Source: Candidatus Sulfopaludibacter sp. SbA3 (GTDB lineage Bacteria > Pseudomonadota > Alphaproteobacteria > Caulobacterales > Hyphomonadaceae). From it: DNA of 64,000 nt. The notes beneath the pieces were generated by a model. It saw nothing but the letters and a program-made list of their open reading frames with translations, made no database searches and was not told the origin of the DNA. Both the position numbers and the translations under genes were made by a program. The stretch covers positions 1 to 64,000 of the forward strand of contig CAMDAC010000007.1 in the NCBI GenBank assembly GCA_945888325.1, given 5' to 3'. Positions 51,400-58,517 of the stretch are shown here, in pieces; within the stretch, counting starts at the first letter, position 1, and each line of letters starts with the position of its first letter.

Positions 51400-52737
51400 A
51401 TGACCGCCCCGATTGTCCGATTCGCCCCCTCGCCCACTGGCCGTCTGCATGTCGGCAACGTGCGCACGGCCCTGGTGAACTGGCTGTTTTCGCAAGGCCA
51501 GGGCGGCAAGTTCATCCTGCGAATCGACGATACCGACCTTGAGCGCTCGACCAAGGAAAACGAGGCCGTCCTCAAGGAAGACCTGACCTGGCTCGGCCTC
51601 GTCTGGGCGGATACGTTCAACCAGTCCGAACGCTTCGGCATCTATGACGAGGCAGCGGCGAAGCTCCGCGCCATGGGCCTGCTCTATCCGGCCTACGAGA
51701 CGGCCGAGGAGCTGGACGTCAAACGCAAGATCGCCCAGTCGCGCGGCCGCCCGCCGGTGTATGACCGCGCGGCGCTGAACCTGACGGACGCCGACCGCGC
51801 GAAGCTCGAAGCCTCCGGCCTGAAGCCGCACTGGCGCTTCAAGCTGTCGGGCGAACGCGTCGAGTGGAACGACCTGGTGCGCGGACCGCAGAGCATTGAC
51901 ACATCTTCGGTGTCCGACCCCGTGCTGATCCGCGAGGATGGCAGCTATCTCTACACGCTCCCCTCGGTAGTCGATGATATCGAGGCGAACATCACGCATG
52001 TGGTGCGCGGCGAAGACCATGTGACGAATTCCGGCGCGCAGATCGAGATCTTCATGGCGCTCGGCGGCAAGGCGCCCGAGATGGCGCACATGCCGCTGCT
52101 GGTCGGCGCCGATGGCTCGGCCCTGTCGAAGCGGATCGGCTCGCTCTCGGTAGGCCAGCTGCGCGAACGGGGCATCGAGGCGATGTCGATCTGCAGCCAC
52201 CTCGCCAAGCTTGGCACCTCCGACAATATAGAGCCGCGCAGCACGCTGGCTGAGCTCGCCGCCGAATTCTCCTTCTCGAAGATCGGCCGCGCCCCGGCGC
52301 GGTTTGACGAGACAGACCTTGAGAACCTCAACGCCGCGCTCGTCCACGCGATGCCGTTTGCTGAAGCGCAAGCGCGCCTTGCCGCGACTGATCCGCGCGC
52401 GGACAATGAGGCCTTCTGGCTGGCGGTGCGCGAGAACTGCGCGCGCGTCAGCGATGCCGGGAATTGGGTCGAGATGATCTTCGGAAAGGCCGAGGCGATG
52501 ATTGCCGATGAGGACCGGGAGTTCATCGCCGGCGCCGGGGCGCATCTGCCGGCTGGCGAGCTGACCGCCAACAGCTGGAGCGAATGGACCAACGCGCTGA
52601 AGGCCGCCACCGGCCGCAAGGGCAAAACCCTGTTCAAGCCGCTGCGCTTGGCCCTGACTGGCATGGAGCACGGCCCCGAGATGGCGGCCGTGCTGCCGCT
52701 GATCGGCCGCGCGAAGGTGCTGGAGCGGCTGGGTTAG
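51400..52737 (+). CDS. gltX: glutamyl-tRNA synthetase
   Basis: A 445-residue class I synthetase. The HIGH-type motif is HVGN (17-20) in PSPTGRLHVGN and the KMSKS-type motif is ALSKRIGS. The editing-free GluRS body and a C-terminal anticodon-binding helical part are present. Many alphaproteobacteria carry two gltX genes, one for tRNA-Gln charging; which one this is cannot be told. ATG 51400 has GGAAGG about ten bases upstream; an in-frame start at 51346 is rejected. It overlaps the convergent esterase gene by 4 bases. Confidence 0.94.
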   Translation: MTAPIVRFAPSPTGRLHVGNVRTALVNWLFSQGQGGKFILRIDDTDLERSTKENEAVLKEDLTWLGLVWADTFNQSERFGIYDEAAAKLRAMGLLYPAYETAEELDVKRKIAQSRGRPPVYDRAALNLTDADRAKLEASGLKPHWRFKLSGERVEWNDLVRGPQSIDTSSVSDPVLIREDGSYLYTLPSVVDDIEANITHVVRGEDHVTNSGAQIEIFMALGGKAPEMAHMPLLVGADGSALSKRIGSLSVGQLRERGIEAMSICSHLAKLGTSDNIEPRSTLAELAAEFSFSKIGRAPARFDETDLENLNAALVHAMPFAEAQARLAATDPRADNEAFWLAVRENCARVSDAGNWVEMIFGKAEAMIADEDREFIAGAGAHLPAGELTANSWSEWTNALKAATGRKGKTLFKPLRLALTGMEHGPEMAAVLPLIGRAKVLERLG

Positions 52738-53816
52738 TCACACCCCTCCGCCGCGCAACTCACACTCGCCACTTCGCGTCCTTCGGCGAGACCGCGCACC
52801 CAGTCCGCCGCCCGCACGCCGCCCGTTTCCGTCGTGTACAGACGGTCATAGCGCAGAAGCGTATGGTCTTTCCCGGAGGCCGAGTAGGACCGGAAGTTCG
52901 GAATGTCCGCTGCCAGCTCGTCCAGGTTTGCCTGCATCAGGCCGCGCACCGGATCGCTGACGCCCATCAGCGCCAGGAACATCTGCTGCACCTCGTCATC
53001 GACATTGTTGAACTGGTGCATCCTCAGGTCCGGATGGCGCGCGGCGGTGACGCGGAAGAAGTCCTCGGTGGTGAAGGTCGCGCGGTCGAACGCGGCGAGC
53101 TCCGGCCAGTCCGGCATGTCCGTGAACGTGCCCCAGGTCTCCAGCAGGCCGGAGACGGCCCCGGCGCGGTAGCCGCCTGCCCCACCGCCATACTGGAGAA
53201 TCTCCGCCTGCGGATAATGGTCTGCCACAACGCCCGCATAGAACGGCGAAGCAATCGCCCCGGCGCTGCCGCCGCCGACGAATACGCGGGACGGCGCCGG
53301 ATAGTTCGCATACACCCAGTCGAGCGCCGACTGGACGTTGGCCTTGCCCCGGTGGTGGATGGTCAGGTCCTTGCCCGCGCTGGTCGTATAGGCCGCGTCG
53401 GTCGCGCCGAGATGCGCGTCGCCGGTGCAATAGGACACGAACACCTGCGTCCAGCCGGTGAACGGGTTTTCCGGATTGGCCGCATCGAATACGCCGCCCA
53501 TTTTTGCCGGATTGTTCGAGTCCATTTCCGCGAAGGGCGTATAGGCATTGGCGCCGAGCGAGGCATCGCACAGGTCCCCGCTCCAGCAAGCGCCGCCGCC
53601 ATTCAGGAAGATCATCACGCGCGACGCATCGCCCCCGCGCACATGGAAACTGTAGGGCGTGCCGGTCGCGCAGAGCGTATCGCCGCCGGGCGCGATGGTC
53701 GTCCAGGCAGGCGCCGCTTCGGCAGCCTCAGCGATGACGGGCGCGGGCTTTTCTTCAGCGGCCTTGCAGCCGGCAAGCAGGGTCAACGCGGCAGCGGCCG
53801 CGAACATCAGGCGCAT
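52734..53816 (-). CDS. pectinacetylesterase/Notum-family lipoprotein
   Basis: A 360-residue lipoprotein (lipobox LLAGC, Cys17). The domain resembles pectinacetylesterase/Notum proteins: FLNGGGACWSGDLCD for the oxyanion loop, FVSYCTGDAHLG, and the nucleophile GGGSAG with Ser184. Paired Cys residues are typical of this family. It would remove acyl groups from extracellular polymers or lipids, at the outer membrane. GGAGG lies seven bases before the ATG. The start is well supported by the signal peptide. Confidence 0.87.
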   Translation of the reverse strand: MRLMFAAAAALTLLAGCKAAEEKPAPVIAEAAEAAPAWTTIAPGGDTLCATGTPYSFHVRGGDASRVMIFLNGGGACWSGDLCDASLGANAYTPFAEMDSNNPAKMGGVFDAANPENPFTGWTQVFVSYCTGDAHLGATDAAYTTSAGKDLTIHHRGKANVQSALDWVYANYPAPSRVFVGGGSAGAIASPFYAGVVADHYPQAEILQYGGGAGGYRAGAVSGLLETWGTFTDMPDWPELAAFDRATFTTEDFFRVTAARHPDLRMHQFNNVDDEVQQMFLALMGVSDPVRGLMQANLDELAADIPNFRSYSASGKDHTLLRYDRLYTTETGGVRAADWVRGLAEGREVASVSCAAEGCD

Positions 53817-53886
53817 GGTGATCCTCCATCGGCCTCTGACGGGCCGTCACGGTGCCAAGCCTAGGCGGGCCCGCCCGGACTGGCAA

Positions 53887-55116
53887 TCAGGCTGGCGTCG
53901 CCGGCGGGGCCGCAGGCTCGGGCGTCTCCGCCTCACCGACCTTCAGCAAGCGCCCGACGAGACCCACCGTCGTGCTCTGCAACACCAGGCTGACGAGCAC
54001 CACGAGGAAGGCGATGTTGAAGAAGTTGCCAGGCACCCCGAGCAGTACCGGGATGATCGCGAGGTAGATCGGGATCGCGCCGCGCAGGCCGACCCAGGAC
54101 ATGAACAGCTTCTCGCGCCAGGAAAATTCCTCGAAGGCGAGGCTGATGAACTCCGCCGCCGGGCGCGCCACGAAGATCAGGATCGCCGAGATCAGCAGCG
54201 CCTCGGGAATGTCCCCGATCAGCTGCGACGGCGTCACCAGCAGGCCGAGGATCAGCAGCATCGCCAGCTGCGCCAGCCAGGCCATGCCGTCCATGAACTG
54301 TTTCACCACCTACTTGGCACGGTAGGCATGGTTGCCGAGGATCAAACCCGCCAGATACACCGCCAGGAAACCCGAACCGCCGAGAATGTTCGCCGCGCCG
54401 AAGATCAGGAGGCCCGCCGCCAGCGCGAAGATCGGGTTGAGGCCGAGTTCCAGCGCCACGCGGTCATAGAAGAAGGTCAGCGTCCGCCCGCCAGCGATGC
54501 CGAGCGCCGCGCCGATGCCGAACTGCTGCACGAAACCCGCAGGCACCGACCAGACGCCCCCGTCCATCCCGGCAAATCCGCCCGCGAGGGTCAGGCCAGT
54601 AAATGTCAGTGCAAGGAAGATCGCCATCGGGTCGTTGACGCCGGACTCCAGTTCCAGCGTGTTTGACACCATCGGCTTCAGCTTGATGCCCTGCTGGCGC
54701 AGCAGCAGGAACACCGCCGCCGCATCGGTAGACGCCACCAGCGAGCCCAGCAGCAGCGCATACAAAGGATCGGTCCCCAAGAACCACCACATGCCGAGCG
54801 CCACGATCGACGTCGTCACCATCACGCCGACACTGGCCAGGATCACCGCCGGGCGCAGTGCCTGGCGGAAATTCTTCATCGGCGTGTGGATGCCGCCGTC
54901 ATAGAGGATCACCGCGAGAGCGAACGAACAGGCGAGATAGCTGAGCGGCACATCGTTGAACACGATCCCGCCGGGGCCATCCTCACCGAACAGGATGCCC
55001 ACACCCAGGAATGTCACCAGCAAGGGCGCGCCAATGCGGCGCGACAGGAAACTCGCGAAGATCGCCGCACACAGCAGCAGCCCGCAAAAGAAGATCAGCT
55101 GGTTGGTCGAATCCAT
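53887..55116 (-). pseudogene. CPA1-type cation/proton antiporter split by one amber codon
   Basis: Two pieces lie in the same frame and together make a complete monovalent-cation:proton antiporter core of 409 residues. The first (55116-54310) has the helices FLGVGILFGEDGPGG, DAAAVFLLLRQQGIKLK and the conserved LELESGVNDPMAIFLA. The second (54309-53887) continues with VVKQFMDGMAWLAQLAMLLILGLLV and ends in an Ala/Pro tail. They are separated only by TAG at 54310-54312, where homologs would probably have a coding codon such as CAG. GTG follows at once, so restart is possible. The C-terminal TrkA_C domains of NhaP2-type proteins are absent. Confidence 0.75.
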
Positions 55117-55568
55117 TCGGCCCCGGTCAATGCGGTTGAATTTTCAGTATATCCTGCATTTGGAGTGGCCGGGCGGCAAGCACAACCGCGAAGCTCCAAG
55201 AAGCTCCAATCCGGGCAAAAAAACCGGATTGACCCGGCTGCCAGGCATCGAGCGGGGCCAGGCACCGCGCCGCCTTCATCCTTACGCTGACGGCTGGCCC
55301 GCGCGGTGGGCATGCCGGTCCGGCCAAGGCTGTTTCATCTCGAAACCGCAACCGCGGAACGTGATGCTGGAATTTCTGAGAGCGGATGTGGGTCAGCGCG
55401 AGAGCGCCTGATAAATTCTGATAATTTCTGATAAAGAAACGAGAAGCCTTGGCCACGGGTTGAGGCACTTTGTGCGCGCTCGCCGGCTCCTCAAAGCGTC
55501 CTTGATTCATTCTGCGCCTTCATTCGATCCCCCGGATCGAATGATCCGCTGACGCGGACCGGCTTGAA
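55117..55568. other. intergenic region with tandem and palindromic repeats
   Basis: No convincing gene. It contains a perfect tandem GAAGCTCCAA (55190-55209) followed by AATCCGG-N9-CCGGATT (55208-55230), a three-copy 10-base repeat based on CTGATAA at 55408-55437, and a perfect hairpin CATTCGATCC-CCC-GGATCGAATG near 55519-55541 just downstream of tRNA-Leu on its strand. The hairpin may be a tRNA 3' processing or termination structure; no T-tract is seen. Confidence 0.5.
55408..55437. repeat. three tandem CTGATAA-type 10-mers
   Basis: CTGATAAATT, CTGATAATTT and CTGATAAAGA lie in direct tandem with one-helical-turn spacing. A two-copy AGTGATAAAA repeat at 45063-45082 has the same period and core TGATAA and is likewise followed by AAGAAAC. 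Such phasing suits cooperative protein binding. The protein is unknown. Confidence 0.5.
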
Positions 55569-55653
55569 TGGTGCGGTCAAGAGGACTCGAACCTCCACGG
55601 GTTGCCCCACAGCGACCTCAACGCTGCGCGTCTACCAATTCCGCCATGACCGC
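55569..55653 (-). tRNA. tRNA-Leu (GAG anticodon)
   Basis: An 85-nt class II tRNA on the minus strand. The acceptor stem is GCGGTCA/TGACCGC, the anticodon stem CAGCG/CGCTG encloses loop TTGAGGT with anticodon GAG, a long variable arm follows, the T-arm has GGTTCGAGTCC, and CCA is encoded. It reads CUC and CUU leucine codons. Confidence 0.96.
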
Positions 55654-55741
55654 ACGACTGGTCTCATTTGAGGCAGACGGGCCGTATAAGGCGGCGTTCC
55701 GGCTTTGTGAAGCCCTGAAAGACGCCTATATCGCGGGGGCC

Positions 55742-56440
55742 ATGACAAAATTCCCGGACGTTGACTGGGCGGTCTCCGACGCCCCTGTTTCCTACAGCGC
55801 CGCGCTCGCCGTGATGGACGCGCGGGCGCGGGCCATCCGCGATGAGGGCGCCCGCGAACTGGTGTGGTTCCTGGAACATCCGCCCCTCTACACCGCCGGC
55901 ACCTCCGCCAAACCCGCCGACCTGAAAGACCCAGCCCGCTTCCCGGTTTTCGACGCCGGACGGGGCGGTCAGTACACCTATCACGGCCCCGGCCAGCGCG
56001 TGGCCTACCTCATGCTCGACGTCGGCGCCCGCGGCCGAGACGTGCGCGCCTTCGTGGCCAACCTCGAAGACTGGATCATCCGCGCCCTCGCCGCTTTCAA
56101 CGTGGAGGCCGGCGTACGCGAAGGCCGCGTCGGCGTGTGGGTAGACCGGACGGATCCCGGCGGGCCCCTGCGCGAAGACAAGATCGCCGCCATCGGCGTG
56201 CGCCTGAAGCGCTGGGTCAGCCTGCACGGCATTTCCCTCAACGTGGAGCCGGAGCTCGAGCATTTCACAGGCATCACGCCCTGCGGCATCGAGGATGCGC
56301 GCTACGGTGTCACCAGCCTTGCTGGGCTGGGCCGCGTTGTCTCGATGGAAGAGGCAGACATGGCCCTGAAGGCCGCGTTCGAGGAGGTGTTCGGCAGCCG
56401 GTTGGTGCGGGTCGCGTCAGAGGAACTCGTCCCGGGCTAA
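55742..56440 (+). CDS. lipB: lipoyl(octanoyl) transferase
   Basis: A 232-residue enzyme. The LipB signature [11 protein letters not shown] is at about 75-85, the conserved Lys147 is in KIAAIGVR, and the catalytic Cys181 is in GITPCGI. It moves octanoyl from acyl carrier protein onto apo-lipoyl domains of 2-oxoacid dehydrogenases and the glycine system. The start at 55742 gives the normal length. Reading further upstream would run into the tRNA-Leu gene on the other strand. lipA is not in the window. Confidence 0.94.
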   Translation: MTKFPDVDWAVSDAPVSYSAALAVMDARARAIRDEGARELVWFLEHPPLYTAGTSAKPADLKDPARFPVFDAGRGGQYTYHGPGQRVAYLMLDVGARGRDVRAFVANLEDWIIRALAAFNVEAGVREGRVGVWVDRTDPGGPLREDKIAAIGVRLKRWVSLHGISLNVEPELEHFTGITPCGIEDARYGVTSLAGLGRVVSMEEADMALKAAFEEVFGSRLVRVASEELVPG

Positions 56441-56441
56441 C

Positions 56442-57191
56442 CTAAACGCCGTCCGCGATTTCTTCAGGTGTCAGGTGGCTGCCCGTGCGGATGCGGCCCT
56501 GCCCGTCATTCGGGAGGCGGGCGACCCAGACGAGGGTCCAGACCATCACGCCGATCGAGGCGAGCCACCAGATCGGCAGCGCCATGCCCAGACCGGTGGC
56601 GACCGCTGCCTGGCGTTCGCTCTGCGGCGGGCCGGGCGGGCCGCCGCGGCCCTGCTGCGGCTTTGGTTCGGGTTTCTTTGCGGCAGCGGCTTCGCCCTCT
56701 TTCACTTCAGCGGCCGCTGCGGGCGGCGCATTGGCGGCGCGGTGCTGGGCGGCGCCCATGCTGGTGCCGGCGGCATAGGCGGCGAGGCCAAGGATCATCG
56801 GCACAAGGACGATCACCGCCAGCCAGGCCGGCCGCTGCGCATCGGCCAGCCGGCGCGTATGCGCCACGAAGGACGTGAACTCGGTGACGATGGTGAACAC
56901 CGCGAACGGTACCAGCAGCGCCGGCACGGTGAACAGCAACAGGCTCGTTGGCGTGTTCAGGAACTCGGTCTTCACGCCGGCGATCCCGAGGATGAAGGCC
57001 CCGAAGGACGGCACGACGTAGAGCAGCATCCGGCCCAGAAACATCATTGTCCAGGCCCGGCTGAAATGCAGCTTGGACGCCTCGCCGAACGGGTTCAGCA
57101 GCGTCTCGGCCCAGTTCATCGCGCCCGGATCATCGCGGTAATCGCGGATCCAGGGACGGTGGGAGTCGATCTCTCCGGGGGGCGTGTTCAT
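56442..57191 (-). CDS. DUF805-related membrane protein with Pro/Ala/Lys-rich loop
   Basis: A 249-residue protein. Membrane segments lie at about 47-70, 80-105, 120-145 and 212-235. The DUF805-like hallmark is HTRRLADAQRPAWLAVIVLV, a variant of KRLHDxGxSAWL. Between segments three and four is a long polar insert (about 150-200) with KKPEPKPQQGRGGPPGPPQ. It is the third of three related genes read in the same direction, 25 bases after the second. Function unknown. It may be a membrane adaptor through the Pro-rich loop. Confidence 0.65.
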   Translation of the reverse strand: MNTPPGEIDSHRPWIRDYRDDPGAMNWAETLLNPFGEASKLHFSRAWTMMFLGRMLLYVVPSFGAFILGIAGVKTEFLNTPTSLLLFTVPALLVPFAVFTIVTEFTSFVAHTRRLADAQRPAWLAVIVLVPMILGLAAYAAGTSMGAAQHRAANAPPAAAAEVKEGEAAAAKKPEPKPQQGRGGPPGPPQSERQAAVATGLGMALPIWWLASIGVMVWTLVWVARLPNDGQGRIRTGSHLTPEEIADGV

Positions 57192-57216
57192 GGAGTGGTC
57201 GCCTTCTGCGATTGGG

Positions 57217-57792
57217 TCAGTTGAACGTGCCGGCCGTGCCGCCGAGGGTTGGCGGGCCGTGGCGGTTGGTCTTGGGATCGGAGCGCAGGCGGAACGCGGC
57301 AAAGCCGGTAATCGCGCTGGAGATCAGGAAGGCCGCCAGCGTCGTCACCGCCGACAAGCGCGCATACTCCTCGGCGCGCAGGGCAAGTTCCTCGAACGCC
57401 GCGGTGAAGCCCACCGTCTGCATCGTCTCCTGCACCTCGACCTGGATGGCGAACGCGCCCGGCGACAACACCGGCAGCAGGATGGCCGAGAGGAACATAT
57501 TGAGGAAGCCGAGACCCGCCAGGAACGCGATCCAGAGCCAGGCGGTCAGGCCCGCGTCGTGGAGCCGCTTTCCGAACAGGCAGATGTAAGGGAACACCAG
57601 CGCATACTGGAGCACGTTGAGGCCGGGCGAGACGACCGCTGTCAGCACCGAGATCATCATGCACGCGCCGGTCAGCAGCACGAGGCCGCGCCCGAAGGGC
57701 CGGGGGGCGAGTCGGCCTTGCGGCTCGAGGAACAGGAAGCGGAAATCCATGCGGAGCGGGTCGTTCCCTTGCAGGTCTGAGGCTTGCGTCAT
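57217..57792 (-). CDS. DUF805 membrane protein
   Basis: A 191-residue protein with the DUF805 motif YICLFGKRLHDAGLTAWLW at about 68-86 and four hydrophobic segments. A glutamate-rich loop (about 118-140) follows the third. Its ribosome site AAGGGG lies wholly within the 3' arm of a strong hairpin (57795-57826), and a terminator stands just before that, so its translation and transcription look controlled. Function of DUF805 proteins is unknown. Confidence 0.78.
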   Translation of the reverse strand: MTQASDLQGNDPLRMDFRFLFLEPQGRLAPRPFGRGLVLLTGACMMISVLTAVVSPGLNVLQYALVFPYICLFGKRLHDAGLTAWLWIAFLAGLGFLNMFLSAILLPVLSPGAFAIQVEVQETMQTVGFTAAFEELALRAEEYARLSAVTTLAAFLISSAITGFAAFRLRSDPKTNRHGPPTLGGTAGTFN

Positions 57793-57794
57793 AC

Positions 57795-57826
57795 GCGCCC
57801 CTTATCAATAAACGATAAGGTGGCGC
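57795..57826 (-). promoter_or_regulatory. hairpin over the ribosome-binding site of the middle DUF805 gene
   Basis: On the transcript GCGCC and CCUUAUC pair with GAUAAGG and GGCGC, interrupted by a single bulged A, around a 7-base AU-rich loop. The Shine-Dalgarno AAGGGG, five bases before the start codon, is in the closing arm. This would block translation until melted or bound. The DNA palindrome might instead be a protein operator. Confidence 0.5.
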
Positions 57827-57827
57827 A

Positions 57828-57856
57828 AGAAAAAAGAGCCGGGCACACGGCCCGGC
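57828..57856 (-). terminator. rho-independent terminator after the first DUF805 gene
   Basis: On the minus strand GCCGGGC/GCCCGGC (57856-57850 and 57844-57838) with a 5-base loop is followed by TCTTTTTTCTTG. It lies 32 bases after the stop at 57888 and ends right where the ribosome-site hairpin of the next gene begins. Confidence 0.85.
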
Positions 57857-57887
57857 CCTTTCATTGTGACACAGTGTTGTGCGGCTG

Positions 57888-58361
57888 TTAAACGAAGACG
57901 TCTTGCGATGCACTTGGACCTGGCCCGTACTGGTTGTCATTCGGATCGGTTTTGCCGGTACCGACCCAAATAGTGAGTCCGAGCCAAACCAACATTCCGA
58001 GCCCAACACACATCATATACGGACCCATCACGCTCAAGGCCACGAGCGGGTCTTCAAGGGCTTGCGGGTCTCCCTGAGACAATTCCATTATCCCGGGCGC
58101 CGATAGGAAAAGTCCTACAATGCCAAGTACAAGGCCGATTCCCCATGGAATCGCTACCAGCCACGCACTGCGGCCCATATCGTGAAGCCTTTTTCCGTAC
58201 ACGCAGCATCCGACATATATGAGACCAAAATAGAGCAGGATGTTCAGGATCGGTAGGAAGTTTGAAATCACGTTGGCCGCAACCAGAGCGGCCCAGCCTG
58301 CCCAGAACTGTCCTGAAGATATCCTGCCATTTGGCTTGAAGAGGACGTCTGTAAAACTCAT
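57888..58361 (-). CDS. DUF805 membrane protein, first of three
   Basis: A 157-residue protein with the standard DUF805 layout: a start MSFTDVLFKPNGRISSGQFW, the motif CCVYGKRLHDMGRSAWL and four membrane segments, ending with a polar NDNQYGPGP tail. GAGGAG lies six bases before ATG 58361. Base use around 57880-58380 is less GC-rich than the flanks, which may mark a more recent arrival. It ends before a strong terminator. Function unknown. Confidence 0.85.
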   Translation of the reverse strand: MSFTDVLFKPNGRISSGQFWAGWAALVAANVISNFLPILNILLYFGLIYVGCCVYGKRLHDMGRSAWLVAIPWGIGLVLGIVGLFLSAPGIMELSQGDPQALEDPLVALSVMGPYMMCVGLGMLVWLGLTIWVGTGKTDPNDNQYGPGPSASQDVFV

Positions 58362-58517
58362 TGAAAGCTCCTCATTAGAAGGCCAGCATTGAACGTAAAC
58401 CAGCCGGGCAACAGTCATGTGACTGGCAGGTCTGCCCTGCTCCGCCGCTGCTGGCGGAGAATAGCAGGTTGAACCGGTTTCCGGAATGTTAAGTCCGTAT
58501 AAGGCGAGTCCGCACAA

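Noticed and set aside
54310-54312. TAG in the antiporter as a pyrrolysine or recoded site
   Set aside because: No pyl genes or recoding structures are seen, and the position is not an active site; mutation or error is simpler.
55568-55741. Upstream start for lipB that reads through the tRNA-Leu region
   Set aside because: It would code across the complement of a perfect tRNA gene, and the family begins at the 55742 start.
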